A DNA stretch of 64,000 nt from Saccoglossus kowalevskii (Eukaryota > Hemichordata > Enteropneusta > Harrimaniidae). The notes beneath the pieces were generated by a model, which saw only the letters and a list, made by a program, of their open reading frames with translations, did no database searches and had not been told where the DNA came from. The position numbers were made by a program, and so were the translations under genes. Location of the stretch: contig NW_003145790.1 in the NCBI RefSeq assembly GCF_000003605.2, positions 375,093 to 439,092 of the forward strand. The letters are read 5' to 3'. This document shows, piece by piece, positions 13,128 through 24,225 of this stretch (position 1 is its first letter; each line of letters begins with the position of its first letter).

Positions 13128-13318
13128 AAATGGCAGTGGGTAATCGCAGTCATTGGTAATTATTCAATATAGCACGTGGTTTCGAACAATGTTTCCTCCA
13201 TAAAAGGGTAATCTGAATAGAGAATTATTTTCAGATTATCCATTAAAGAAGGGTACATTGCCTGAAACATCTTGTTAAATTGAATAATTACCAAGGACTG
13301 GGATTACCTACTGCCATA
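13128..13318. mobile_element. Foldback (near-palindromic) element, about 190 bp
   Basis: Almost the whole segment is its own imperfect reverse complement. The outer arms pair best: left GGCAGTGGGTAATCGCAGTC then GGTAATTATTCAAT, right (reverse-complemented) GGCAGTAGGTAATCCCAGTC then GGTAATTATTCAAT. The inner arms diverge more and then match again around GGTAATCTGAA and GGATAATCTGAA, leaving a loop of only about ten bases near 13223. It has no coding capacity. This is the shape of a foldback MITE. A transcript across it would form a long hairpin. I saw no second copy in the window. Confidence 0.75.
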
Positions 13319-13599
13319 TTCATGTACTGGGTAGATGTGTGTGTCTAGAAAGTGGGTAAGCAAAGTCTGATACGGTCTGTACACATTCAATTTGCAACAG
13401 TGTCCCTGGGGTTATTCTTGCTATATATATATATAGGGAGAAAAAAAGAAGAAGATGATGTTGTTTTGGTCGATTGTTTTGGATTTTTGTATTTCAGTCA
13501 TGTACTTAATTTTTAGTTTTACTTACGACTCGCTGTCAGATTTGAAAATAATCTCAGCATATATCTGTTCTTGTGGCATTGTAAAATGTGTAAAATTGC
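13319..13599. other. Short spacer with (TA)n and purine run
   Basis: Holds a short TATATATATATA tract near 13421-13434 and an AGAAAAAAAGAAGAAGATG purine-rich run. No gene is supported. Confidence 0.45.
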
Positions 13600-13645
13600 G
13601 AGGTTATTACGAGGATACCTCAAAGTATGCACGAAGATAGTATAG
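13600..13645 (+). repeat. Direct repeat flanking family B copy 2, left copy
   Basis: Starts GAGGTTATTACGAGGATACC and continues through CAAAGTATGCACGAAGA. It matches 13921-13966 at an offset of 321 bp with only a few differences. The pair brackets the inverted B copy. The first 22 bp have complementary ends (GAGGT and ACCTC). Confidence 0.7.
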
Positions 13646-13675
13646 CGGGAGTATCGACCGACGCGCAGATGTGTC

Positions 13676-13918
13676 ATACATCATGGAAATGCCGAAATCC
13701 GAAAAGTTTAGAATAGAATCAGCGAACTTCTGTGGAGTCCGATCAAACCCTGGTGGCAGCCATGTTTGTTTTTATTATCAGAGGACGCTTACGCGCGTAA
13801 TCATTCCATATTTGGAATTCGCATTTCCTTATATGGTAGGATGAAAATACCCCGTACAATACCGCAAAATTACGACACACTGTAACTTATGACGCTACGG
13901 TGACGGATGTATAATAAT
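13676..13918 (-). mobile_element. Family B dispersed repeat, copy 2
   Basis: This is the reverse complement of the B core (GGCAGCCATGTTTGTTTTTA, CGCGCGTAATCATTCCATA, ATATGGTAGGATGAAAATAC, CGGTGACGGATGTATAATA). It retains the 3' segment seen at 9.8 kb (AGAATAGAATCAGCGAACTTC region and TCATGGAAATGCCGAAAT). A further partial end, GGCGTTACGGTGACAGATGT, lies at about 13975-13994, so the locus may hold a rearranged or nested second copy. Confidence 0.7.
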
Positions 13919-13920
13919 AT

Positions 13921-13966
13921 GAGGTTATTACGAGGATACCTCAAAGTATGCATGAAGGCAGTACAT
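13921..13966 (+). repeat. Direct repeat flanking family B copy 2, right copy
   Basis: Partner of 13600-13645. It is too long and too diverged to be a fresh target-site duplication. A local tandem duplication or a terminal repeat of a larger composite element is more likely. Confidence 0.65.
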
Positions 13967-14104
13967 AACGTGTGGCGTTACGGTGACAGATGTTTAATAT
14001 TGCGTTAGTGCCTATGTTTAAAATTCCCTGTCTCTTTAGCAAAGCAATGACATCATGGCCGCTATAGTTCTGTGATATTTTTTGTTGATGCGTCGTCTTC
14101 CATC

Positions 14105-14183
14105 TAAATCTGCCACAACACTGCCTCAATAATACACACGATTGTAAAACTTCACATATGTAATGCTCTGGTTTATACAGGAA
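14105..14183 (-). repeat. Repeat C, copy 2 (inverted)
   Basis: The reverse complement of 11667-11738 with a few mismatches and a 3-base insertion near the GGCAGTGTTGTGGCAG region. Confidence 0.65.
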
Positions 14184-14482
14184 ATAATCGTCTCTGCTTT
14201 TGCATAACGTAAGCTCCTATCACTCTATTACTCGTTGAGCTCTTCATCTGCATTGCACGACTAAACAAAATGAAAAAAGAAATTATACGGACGACGGAGT
14301 AAATATAGAATTGAGGGTTTACTCGGTAAGCTGTGTTTTCACGTATGGTGCACGTAATGCATAACTTAAAGTGAAATACGTGAACTCACAGTGTAATAGG
14401 TTATGATTTTACTTTACGTTATTTTGATTGATTATATTTATTCTCCATTTTTTTCTGCAGTTTCCATGACACAACACAAAAT

Positions 14483-14713
14483 AACACTACACTAAAATAC
14501 ACTACACTACACTACACTACACTACACTACACTACACTACACTACACTACACTACACTACACTACACTACACTACACTACTCTACACCATATTACACGAC
14601 ACGACACGACACGGCACGGCACTGCACTGCACTGTACTGCACTACACTACACTACACTACACTACACTACACTACACTACACTACACTACACTACACTAC
14701 TCTATACACTACT
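14483..14713 (+). repeat. Pentanucleotide (ACACT)n array with a variant core
   Basis: About 46 units of ACACT/CACTA. The middle (about 14580-14645) walks through related pentamers, ACACG, then GCACG, then GCACT, then GTACT, before returning to ACACT. A few TCTAC variants mark the ends of the pure blocks. Confidence 0.95.
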
Positions 14714-17700
14714 ATAAATTACGTGCTGTTCATTTTCACTAGGACACGTCGGCGAAAATAATCGTATCTGTATTTGAATAATTTAGGCTCTAATCTGCAT
14801 CGCACATCTCTCATGTTACTCGTTCAATGCTCAACTTTTTATCGGTAGATTTTAAAAGACGGAAATCCTGGAGGGTAACAACTCATAAGCCAAACCTCAA
14901 ATTATCTTGACGCACTGGCACGATGTCGTCAATACGTGTGTGTGTGTGTTTAATTGTGTTAATGGCAATATATTACGCACTGTCTTGTAAACATATGTTG
15001 ATTGCACGATGTCGCATCATTGGCAATTTCATTGTTTTTTAAATATTATTCTGAGAGATAAAATTGCCCTTTTTTTTCAATTTAACCCTAAGGGCACACA
15101 ACCCGATTCACTAATTGAATACCTCAGTGGATTTTCCGATCATGACTTGTTCAATAATGTTACGTCATATGTAAAAACAAAAGCATGAACATCATCGAAA
15201 ATGAATTATTCATATTTTGCATATGAAAAATTCACCGCAGAGTTCCTGCGTTTGAATAATTTGCGTCTTTTTAAATATTACATCAACCCTCGACAGCTAT
15301 TAAATATGTGCATCTAACAAGAGCGTGTAAGGTAAAATGAAACCAAAATCAACTGAAATTGATTCTCATCTTGCTTAGATTGATTGTACAAAGCGCATCG
15401 CTAAATTGACGAGACGTTCTTTTTATCTGTTTTTTTTTTCTCTCTCAGTTGCTGCTGGCTAAACACGGGGAATTCAATTTTATGCAGGACCCCCTAAGTT
15501 TCCTGAAACTAAAGCTGGTTATGATTGTTGGGTGATTTCAATTCATCGTGGATGCATGTCATACCACTCGTCTGGTAAGTCGTTTGTCAATTATTGATAG
15601 ATTTTCAAACCAATGTCTGTTGCTAGTCTTATAGTAGTATATATATGCAAAATGGGTCGGGGACAGAATAATATGAACATCACCTTAAAAGCATGCACCT
15701 TTTTCCCCCGTAAGGAGTGTACTGCTCTTTCATTGAGCGATAAACGGATAATTCATTTTGCTTGCATCGACATATTCTCTTTATTCGCCGGCGCACCAAC
15801 GCAATAATAAGACGTGTGACAGTTTTGATCTTTGATAATGAATTAATTGTTAATTATACCTGCGAAGTTAAATGATGAGTCAAATGACATAATGAGTCAC
15901 AACAGCAATGTCACTTTCTACTGTATTAGAGACATTGACTTTTGTATTATTCAACAGTGTAAATTCGATGTTATCGTTTGTTTGAGCCAACCGCTGTGTT
16001 CTGCACTTTTCAGCATTGACTATATATTCCTATTGTATCAAATAACAATATCGCGCTTATTGCATAACGTAATTAGGTAACAATTATGGCGCTCCGTCGT
16101 GCAATTGGGAATCAACAACACGTGACTCGTCGACAATGTTAATTTAGAGGTTTGCTTAGCTCTAAACATGTATACAAAACAGATGTGTTTTTCATTTACA
16201 TTCGCGTGTCCTCTACTGACAGCGCAAATAGTTAACGCAGTAATGCAGAAACTTCAATGATTCGACATTCGGTGAATGTTGGAATGACATATAAATTATT
16301 ATTGATTTATTAATTTTTGTTTTTACTTTTACCAATTGAAAATTTAGATTATCCGTATTGTATGAATGTTCTGTTTAATAGAGACAATATTTATATGCAT
16401 ATATTCACTACTTTTTTATCGTTCCCTATAATTGTAGAAACCCCATTGTATGTGTATAGTGATCAGGCAGTAAAGTAATCGATATATATTTTGTATCTGT
16501 GTTCTATTGAGAAGCCCCTGGGTCATTCATGATCTGTTTCTTTTGGTATTTCTCGTGACTGCAATTTAAGAAAATATTTTCTCAAGAGAATGAACGTTAT
16601 TATCATGTAACATGAGTGATAGTCGGCGTTTCCTTACAAATGCGCCACTCAGATCATAGAATAAAAAACAGCAATATGTATACTGTATTGTATATCTATA
16701 TTGTATTTTATTCATAAAACTATTGTATTAAACAGTCATTCGAATGATTGTGTGTGTTTTTTTTTGTGTGTTCTTTTTTATTTATCTTATTCTAACTGCA
16801 TTCGATTGGCCCTTTCAATAAAATAAATAATTGTCATTTGCACTCATGAATCACTTCAATGCCCTTTCCAGTTCAGCAGAACTCGAATAACTTCCTATTC
16901 CGTGAATGTATATTTTGTGACTTTTAATAAGTAAATACATTTGTTTCAAATCACTTTATGCACTGATATAAAAAAAATATGCTCATAACGATGAAAATAG
17001 CATAATCTTTTCTAGTATTTACGGGTAATGTGACTTTTTTGCACGAGTTGACTGCTTGTGTAATTTAACTCAAATCACTCACACATTCCGCACATCCACC
17101 CGCACAATTCATTCGTTTATTCATTTCAGGAAACCATTTTATTTATCCTCAATGCAGTCTCCAAACAATTTGTTTGTACAAATATCCGATTGACCGGCTT
17201 AAATCATCATAAAACCTAAGATTTTAAGGCATTCTTCGATGGAAATACATTGATGCGGTTGATCAGTTTAGGTTCATGTATTAGGTTTTAAATATGGCAG
17301 ATTACTTTTCGTCGTGGCGTTAATTGTATTCCCTTTCCTAAAAATAATCCGGAATTGAACACTCATACACTCATGCGTGCAAAAACAGATACATAATCGC
17401 TGTTGTATGACGATACTCAGGCTAACGAGCCTAATTTCCGACAAGTCGTTCAATAAAGTATGGTGTTCATTCACCATTTTACTACGTCATAAGTCCACCC
17501 TTCTGACTTGTCGAATACAATAGGCATTTGATTGGAACGACGTTTTGTTGAATGTAGAGAAAACCGAACTTCGGCATGTGTCAATCAATCCTATAGAAAT
17601 AGTGTTGCCAGATGGATAATCTGAGTTTAAGAACTAAATCACTTTTAATAAGGCCACGACAATATATACATGTACTTCACAATTCTTCCCATTTTTAAAA

Positions 17701-19554
17701 TAAATTATCCAATTATCTGCGTGTACATAATTGCCTTATAATTATATATTTTTACAATATTGCAATATGTTGATGATGTTTGCATATACCTGTTTTTATA
17801 TTCCATAAATCTTGGTTTTATATATAAACATATGTTGTTTTAAGATTTCAAGACAATTGCATTCCAGTTGAAGGTTTAAAGGTATAAACAAGAATTATAT
17901 CTTCACATATGAATATTTAGACAATGATCCTGTCCATGGCGATTGAATACATCTGAACGCAGTATAGTATTTATATAATGACATATGTAAATTACTCTTT
18001 GCTATTTGCATAATGTATGTATGTTATAAGTAACAGTTTATGTAGTATGTGTATGTACAAGTACTTAGTGTGCATTTGCATATAATGTATGTAGTGTATT
18101 TTAGGTATCATTGTATTTGAATGTTTCATAGTAGCGCTATACCAGTGGTATATTAATACTCGTTCAATAACATGCCTATAAAATTGTGTATATTAGTTCA
18201 TGTACGCATGCTCAGAACATGCTTTACATAGAGTAGAAACAACACTCCGAATCAAAATCATTAATCGTATTCCAAGAAATGAATTCGAAGAATACCAAAC
18301 AATAGTCAACAATATATAATAATAACACAGTTTACAATAAAACAAGAAAACAATAATATTCAAGAATACAAAGAAAAAATCAGTGAAATAGACATAGTGA
18401 TGTTACAATACATTATGAAATCAGTGAAAGAAATATATGCACGAAGACAAGGCGTGATATGAACATGTGCATATATCGAGCTACATCCTATTGGACCAAG
18501 TAATCTATTTGTATACTTATGGACATGATATGCTATTAGCACATGTGAGTGCTGTGTTAATTTCAGCTAATCATCACGAAGTATTCTTCACATACATTCA
18601 TATATACGCAGAGAGCATATTCTCCTTATGTTCGCGATGTAGACAGGGTATTATTTTCATTGATGCTTACTGCGTGTGTACTCGTAGTGTTATTTTTTAT
18701 ACCTTCTCACGTACTTACGTATTTGCATATATGCTTCTTATCTGTTATTTAACTCTTACTGCGCTTAAAATAATTCTTTAACGAGAACACGTGGAAAATC
18801 TTCAACTCGCTAGTCGTATAATTACAGAGTATAGCAAAGTAAGTTGTACATATAGCCACTCATGTTAGTATGCTGAAAGTGCCGTTTTTTGTTGTTCATT
18901 CCTGAAGACGCTGTTTATATATTTGTGCAGGGGGGATTTGTTCCGCTACTTTGCACTTCACGTTCACTGCAGCGCGTGTGTGTCCCCCTGAGTATACGAT
19001 TAAATGATAGTCAATATAATTGGCTATCTTTTAGATTTTATGTTTTTCGGAGAAATGTCCCCGAATAGTTATTTGTTCCCTTATTCATTCATAGTTTTGC
19101 CTTTTACAGCTTTACACAGTTAAATAATTCCTTTGACGATATTTGACCTATGTCATAAAAAATAAAAAATAAACGTTATTCCTAGATTCTGATCACGGTA
19201 TGAACACCTGTCGTCCGAACTGACGTTTTCCATTTACTCATCTCCCTAGATGTCACGCAGTGTTGATACAGAAGTTTTTAGTACGCCCATCAGCACGTTG
19301 AAACAACATTATTATTCACAATCCTCTTTCAGCGAAACGATTGATTTGACTTGTTTGCAAATTAAGGATATGTAAAACATAATATTCCATATCTTTTCTA
19401 TCGTATCTGATCATCGTATCATAAGGGCATTATGCCATTTGAAAGTGCTATCCGGATATCAACGAGTCTCAGACGAACATGGGCATTTGTAGACTATAAC
19501 AAAGCTTCTCACAAAGTCGCGTCCATTAGTGTGAAATAATTTTAGGCATTTATG
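14714..19554. other. AT-rich stretch with no recognised gene
   Basis: I see no supported gene. Frames such as 15613-15807, 15847-16080 and 18467-18781 are chance-length and lack domains. The part from about 17650 to 18350 is especially AT-rich and poor in complexity (many TATG/CATA words). A TG/T run lies near 16749-16772. Confidence 0.5.
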
Positions 19555-19706
19555 TTCAATTCGTTTATTTAAAGTCAGTTTGAAATACCTAGCCAAAGGC
19601 TAATATCACTGACTACTAAAAATTACATCAAACAAAAGCAAAAATTGCAAACATCAAACACAGAGAAAAACCACAGTAAGATTTCACAAATAATCAATTA
19701 AATATC

Positions 19707-20062
19707 TTAAAATGATGGTGACCACAATGACACCATTTGCTTAAAATAATACAAATCTTTGCACTCCTTCATTGGATTAGTAAGCGAGTTCCACATTTTA
19801 GGACCATAATAAGACAATGACTCCAGTCCATAGCGTTTTGTCCTTGGTCGTTTTAACTGTAATTGATGAGAATTTCTTAAATTGTACATTACATTTTTCT
19901 CCTTGTATAAATCCTACATAAAAGATGGGGAAAGTTTGTTCATACTTTTATAAACTTCAACAAGTATGTCACGATTCCTGGACATCTTTAGTGTTTGTAG
20001 TCCAGCACGTTCCAATAAAGTTTGATAGCTGGACTGAAAATCATTGTATACAAATTTCAGAG
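19707..20062 (-). pseudogene. LINE ORF2 remnant: C-terminal segment
   Basis: Just after the YADD block the peptide jumps to RALKFVYNDFQSSYQTLLER, SRNRDILVEVYKSMNKLSPS, then YNLRNSHQLQL and RPRTKRYGLESLSYYGPK MWNSL, the conserved tail of invertebrate Jockey-group ORF2 proteins. Between the YADD block and RALKF the family normally has roughly 150 residues (thumb region). They are absent, with a clean junction near 20056-20065, so the copy has an internal deletion of about 450 bp. One in-frame stop lies after LSPSFM. The ORF ends at 19707. Confidence 0.88.
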
Positions 20063-20772
20063 CTCTCATTTGTATTTACACCAGTAGCTGATATAGTATT
20101 GTCATCAGCATAATTATAAAGTGACATATTTGTAGATATTGCAAAAAGGTCATTTACAAAAGTATTAAAAAATACTGGCCCTAAAACAGACCCCTGTGGG
20201 ACCCCCTTACATAAACTGAGCCAGTCATGCCCAGATAGTTTGACTCTCTGCTTTCTAGATGTAAGATAAGACCAGATGAAAGCACATCCTTCCACTGACA
20301 TGCCATAGGCTCTCAGCTTGGCAATTATCAGCTGATGGGGAGATACAGTCAAATGCTTTACTAAGGTCCATTAGAATGGCCCCTACTTGTTGCTTGTTTT
20401 CTAAAGCAAGCTTCCAGGCTTCCACAAGACGTAAAAGGACATATTGACAGCTATAACCCTTTCTATAGGCTGCAATTAGAATCCCATATATGATCCAGGA
20501 AAACTGACATCTTTTTATGAATAATAGTTTCCATCACCTTAGATATAGATAGCAAAATATTTTTTTATAACAAGTCTGTTGTCTTTTTTAAAAAGTGGTA
20601 CAACCTCAGCTAATTTCGCATTTTCAGGAAAAATACTCTTATCAATGCATTGGTTGAATATGGTGGAAATATGATGGCATATACTGGAAGCACCATGCCT
20701 CAACAGCCTTGGCGGTATATTGTCATAACCCGTGGCGTTCCTTGTATTCATATGATTTATTATTTCTTCCAC
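20041..20772 (-). pseudogene. LINE ORF2 remnant: reverse transcriptase domain
   Basis: From 20772 downward on the minus strand the peptide reads EEIINHMNTRNATGYDNIPP and later FPENAKLAEVVPLFKKDNRL, which are the early RT blocks. A small deletion removes the usual 'NYRPVS' block near 20560. In-frame pieces then give VMETIIHKKMSVFLDHIW and AILMDLSKAFDC, with the first catalytic aspartate. The last part (20352-20041) shows GVPQGSVLGP and the catalytic YADD box (YNYADDNTIS). At least one stop and several frame changes break it. The catalytic residues seen are the family ones, so this was once an active polymerase. Confidence 0.9.
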
Positions 20773-20948
20773 ACTCTCAGGTGTTGTGTGACAAAAAGAA
20801 AAGTTACACGAGTTCAGATTTCGTTTTTTTATTAATGATACTAGGGTGATCTTTAAAATGTTCTTAACAAAGATTCACACATTTAATGTTTGAAGTATCA
20901 TGTTCATTGTATAGTAGATCAATGTGGCTACCTATCTGTGACGCAATA

Positions 20949-21250
20949 TTAAAAGTCGTTCATTAAATTGGAAACATCGCAAGGATTTGTTTCAATTTTG
21001 TTGTTTGTTTTAATCATTATAGAACCACTATCCTTATTGCCCTTGTCTGTCAAAAAGGGTTTGATAGTTTTCCAAAAGCCATTATTTTTGGGTCCCCCAT
21101 TACATTTATTTTTAAAATAGTTTTTAATGGCCTGCTTACGTATCGAAGTTGTAAGATTTCTTTGGCGGCGGTAAGCTTCCCAGTTGTCATCAGTTAAGTG
21201 CTTCTTATATTTATTATGAAGGCTTCTCCATATATAGCACACTCGTCCAT
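20949..21250 (-). pseudogene. LINE ORF2 remnant: linker between endonuclease and RT
   Basis: The minus-strand peptide reads LHNKYKKHLTDDNWEAYRRQ followed by RNLTTSIRKQAIKNYF and then GGPKNNGFWKTIKPFLTDKG. Motifs of the type 'W.AYR..RN....R..K..Y' and 'FW..IKPFL..K' are typical of the linker preceding the RT in Jockey-group LINEs. The frame stays open upstream to 21335, but the family-like sequence seems to begin only near 21240-21250. A frameshift near 20950 separates it from the RT. The piece between about 20780 and 20950 is readable (for example FKDHPSIINKKTKSE) but holds stops. Confidence 0.85.
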
Positions 21251-21340
21251 AGTGCAGGTAGAACCTGTAAAATGTTTTAACAATATTATAATTCGTATCA
21301 ATATTACTATATGACTTTTTATCACGTGCAACCAATCATG

Positions 21341-23751
21341 CACAGTTGTGAGCTATGTGAATATTTTTACCATAGAAACCAGTATAAGAAATGTCAATTG
21401 TGACCATTTTCCATGTAGAAATTCTTATTTCACAATTTTCGGTTTACTGGTATTATGAACTCATTACAAGGAAAGATATGGACAAATTCGGCCTGTACAC
21501 GTTTCATGACGTCATTCACTTTGTGAAACAAATCTACGTTGACTACAAGTACAATATGACTTGCACCTAAAAACAAGAAAACAAATTACCAGCGTCAAGG
21601 CCGCCGCCAACTTTACATATACCTTGCTAAGAGACGAAGAAAAGCAAATTACCTATCACAAATTAATGCTGCTGTCGTCCACCATGTGAATGAGTAACCG
21701 TAGCTGAGCAAAAATAAATCGGTACACGAGTTAAGTTACACAAAGAGCATCATTTAGCAATTACCAACCGAAAAGTGGACAAATTTGATTCTGATCAAGT
21801 GCGTTTTTCACTTAATGTTTCGAAAAAACTCATTCGCGAACGGATAATGTGTTGACATTGATCCTTGCGTGAGGGGTCTGAGCCTTGGAGGTGAAGGAGA
21901 AACTAAGGTGAATCTTTCTCGCTGTACTTATTTCTCATAGTGCACAGTGCCCAACGAAACTTTTTGTTCTGTCTCGAAGCCGGGTACTAGTGTCATTGTA
22001 AAATAATATAAGGTCATAGTCTGTTTATTGATTTATGAAACTTGTTCGGTAAAGAACATATGTTGTAATTGATATTTCACATTGATCGGCGTAACAAATA
22101 TATATATAGACAGAGCCATGAATAAATGCCACTTCTTGTGTTTTTTTTTAAATCGATGTTTATCCTGAGGCGATGAAGGTGCTTGCTAGTTCACTTGTAG
22201 ACAGTTTAACAATTTCGTTATGAAGAACAACTACGTATGTTGGAATATACATATTTGTATTAAGGTGAAAATGTACAGCCTCGATTCCTCTCTCGTCTCA
22301 TTGCACCACGACAACCGTAACATAGATGACATTTGCATATGGCAAAAAAAATACGTTGAAAATCTGCCTTGTGTCGTGCCATTTGCACCTGGTAAAACAC
22401 AATTCAGAGAATAGCACACATTTGTATCATGGTTGATTAATATCTTCTCTGGGTAATTCCTTTTGAGATAATCGAAAAGCATTTTTGTATTGTACAAATT
22501 TACACCAAAATAAATAAGCAAACGGAAATGCATGCCATTGGTACGAATTGAACACCATGTACATGTCAACGTTGTTGTTTCAAAAACGTATACCATGTGT
22601 TTCTATAATGTACAACGTACTGACTAACAGGTATGACACCCTTGGGAGGCAAACTATTTTGTGAAACTAGCCGTAATCATTTCAACTCGTTGAAACGTTT
22701 CCCTCCATCCACGTCTACAAATAGACGCATCGTCAAATATCCCCTGGGCTTCATTTTCCCTCTGTATTTTTGTTGTGCTTTTTGTTACAGGCTTTCGGTC
22801 TCCCATAGGTAAAGCGCGAATGCCACAAGGGTCAGTTTCCCGTAATTTGAACGAAATAGTTGGACACGCACTGTAAATGTAATAACCGATCTGTAAAGTC
22901 ACTTGACATGTTCTGGTGAATTTATGGCATGCATATTTTGAATTCAGTGTATAATTAAATACGTTTGCTTATTACCACCTGGTTTCGTTTTTCAGTAGTA
23001 ATGCTTTGTTGAGTTGTTTGTTAACTAATGTACAACTGAAAGAATTATAGATGGTTTCTCTTGACATTTTTAGAAGGGGTGCCAATCGGTAAAAAGTTGG
23101 TGCCATAAAAATACAATTTCGTTGCAAAATAATTCTTGAGTTTTTGCTAAACTAATCCATTGTATTCGGATTAGTAATGGATCCAGTTGCTTTGGAGATA
23201 TTTTTTTAGGATTTTGTGCCATTACTAGATAGCGTCATACTCCGATTCCTTAGGTGAACAAACTTATTCAAGATTCAATTTGATCTTTCTTTTCAAAAGA
23301 TATTAGAAACTTGTTATGTCCGTATGATAAATGTACACAATGGGGTAGAAGTATTAGTGAAGATATGTAATTTGCAGTGTAAGTGTGTAAGTTTGTGCTC
23401 TCCGAGTACCTTCTAGTTCCAAACACAACTACGCAGTACATGCACATGCCCTAAAATCCAATATTAAGCGAATACGTGAATAACGACTAGGACTATTTGG
23501 TGTTTCTGGAGAGTTTTTTTTTAATCACGTGAAGCAACTTCGAAAAGTAAAAAAATATATTCCATTAAGTCAACACTCTGACTGAGTAGAACGTCTGTAT
23601 AAACTCGATTAGCAAGTCTCGCAGTTTACTTTAGCGAGTGTAAATTTACACTAAGCTTTTAAAATACCCAAAGAGTGGGCGCAAGTTGTTTTCGAGTGAG
23701 GCTGGTAGTCGTTTTACATTGTACAAAAGATGCCGCACTCAGTATGCATTC
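21341..23751. other. No recognised gene
   Basis: AT-rich sequence without domain-bearing frames. Overlapping frames on both strands at 22220-22600 are mirror shadows of one another with no recognisable protein. A T-run lies at 22140-22149 and a short TATATATA at about 22101-22109. Confidence 0.5.
23151..23175. promoter_or_regulatory. Inverted pair of TAATCC (K50 homeodomain-type) sites
   Basis: ACTAATCC (23151-23158) and GGATTAGT (23168-23175) are exact reverse complements separated by nine bases. TAATCC is the known target of K50 homeodomain proteins (Otx, Gsc, Pitx). No gene is near enough to assign a role, so only the arrangement is certain. Confidence 0.3.
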
Positions 23752-23773
23752 GTGTGTGTGTGTGTGTGTGTGT
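23752..23773 (+). repeat. (GT)n microsatellite
   Basis: An uninterrupted GT run of about eleven dinucleotides. The open frames that cross it (23675-24004 and 23686-23943) owe part of their length to it. Confidence 0.95.
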
Positions 23774-24172
23774 TTGTTTTTATTTGGGTTTTTTTTCAAG
23801 AGAAGATACCTACGTGCGTGGACTTTGTGTGTCATAAATCATTTAATTTACATGCGAAGCTTTGTTATTGTCAAGACAGCACGATTTCTCGTCAGGCACC
23901 ACAATGTGTTTGTGTCCGCGGCGCGTGCATTGTCGAATGCTGAACAAAACAGTTCATTCACTGACATTTTGAGAAATTGCTGGACATCTCTCGTTATTTT
24001 ATAATCTGTTTTAAATGACAATTTATGCGCCAGACTGTCACCGAATTTGTTTGTGCATGAGCAAAATCAATGCGGATTATCACTATTTTTACAATACAAA
24101 ATGGCCGTCTAATTGATGTATAACGCTATATACACGGAATTGAGATCACGTTTTTAAAACACTTACAGCGAA

Positions 24173-24225
24173 TCGTTAAACGCATTTTTTTTTTTTTTTT
24201 TTTTTTTTTTTCGTTAAACGCATTT
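24173..24225. repeat. Poly-T tract flanked by a 15-bp direct duplication (tail-only retroinsertion)
   Basis: The word TCGTTAAACGCATTT occurs at 24173-24187 and again, identically, at 24211-24225. The DNA between is only T. This is what target-primed reverse transcription would leave if nothing but a poly(A) tail had been copied (insertion on the minus strand). Because the duplication ends in T, the tail/duplication boundary is uncertain by a few bases. Confidence 0.75.

Larger units (their letters stand above)
19555..21250 (-). mobile_element. Decayed Jockey/CR1-type non-LTR retrotransposon (LINE), 5'-truncated
   Basis: The minus strand carries in order a pre-RT linker, a reverse transcriptase domain and the C-terminal segment of a LINE ORF2. 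A 3' UTR of about 150 bp follows, ending near 19555 with AATAAA and a loose GAATTGAA-like tail. The endonuclease and everything upstream are missing, so the copy is 5'-truncated, which is usual for target-primed reverse transcription. Frameshifts, stops and a large internal deletion show it is dead. The protein signatures place it in the Jockey/CR1/L2/Rex1 assemblage; a finer family name would need a search. I found no clear target-site duplication. Confidence 0.9.

Noticed and set aside
13600-13966. Direct repeats as target-site duplication or terminal repeats of a retroelement
   Set aside because: 46 bp is too long for a target duplication, the copies differ, and nothing retroelement-like lies between them.
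23675-24004. Cysteine/valine-rich open frames
   Set aside because: They cross a GT microsatellite and overlap each other in two frames, so the length is an artefact.
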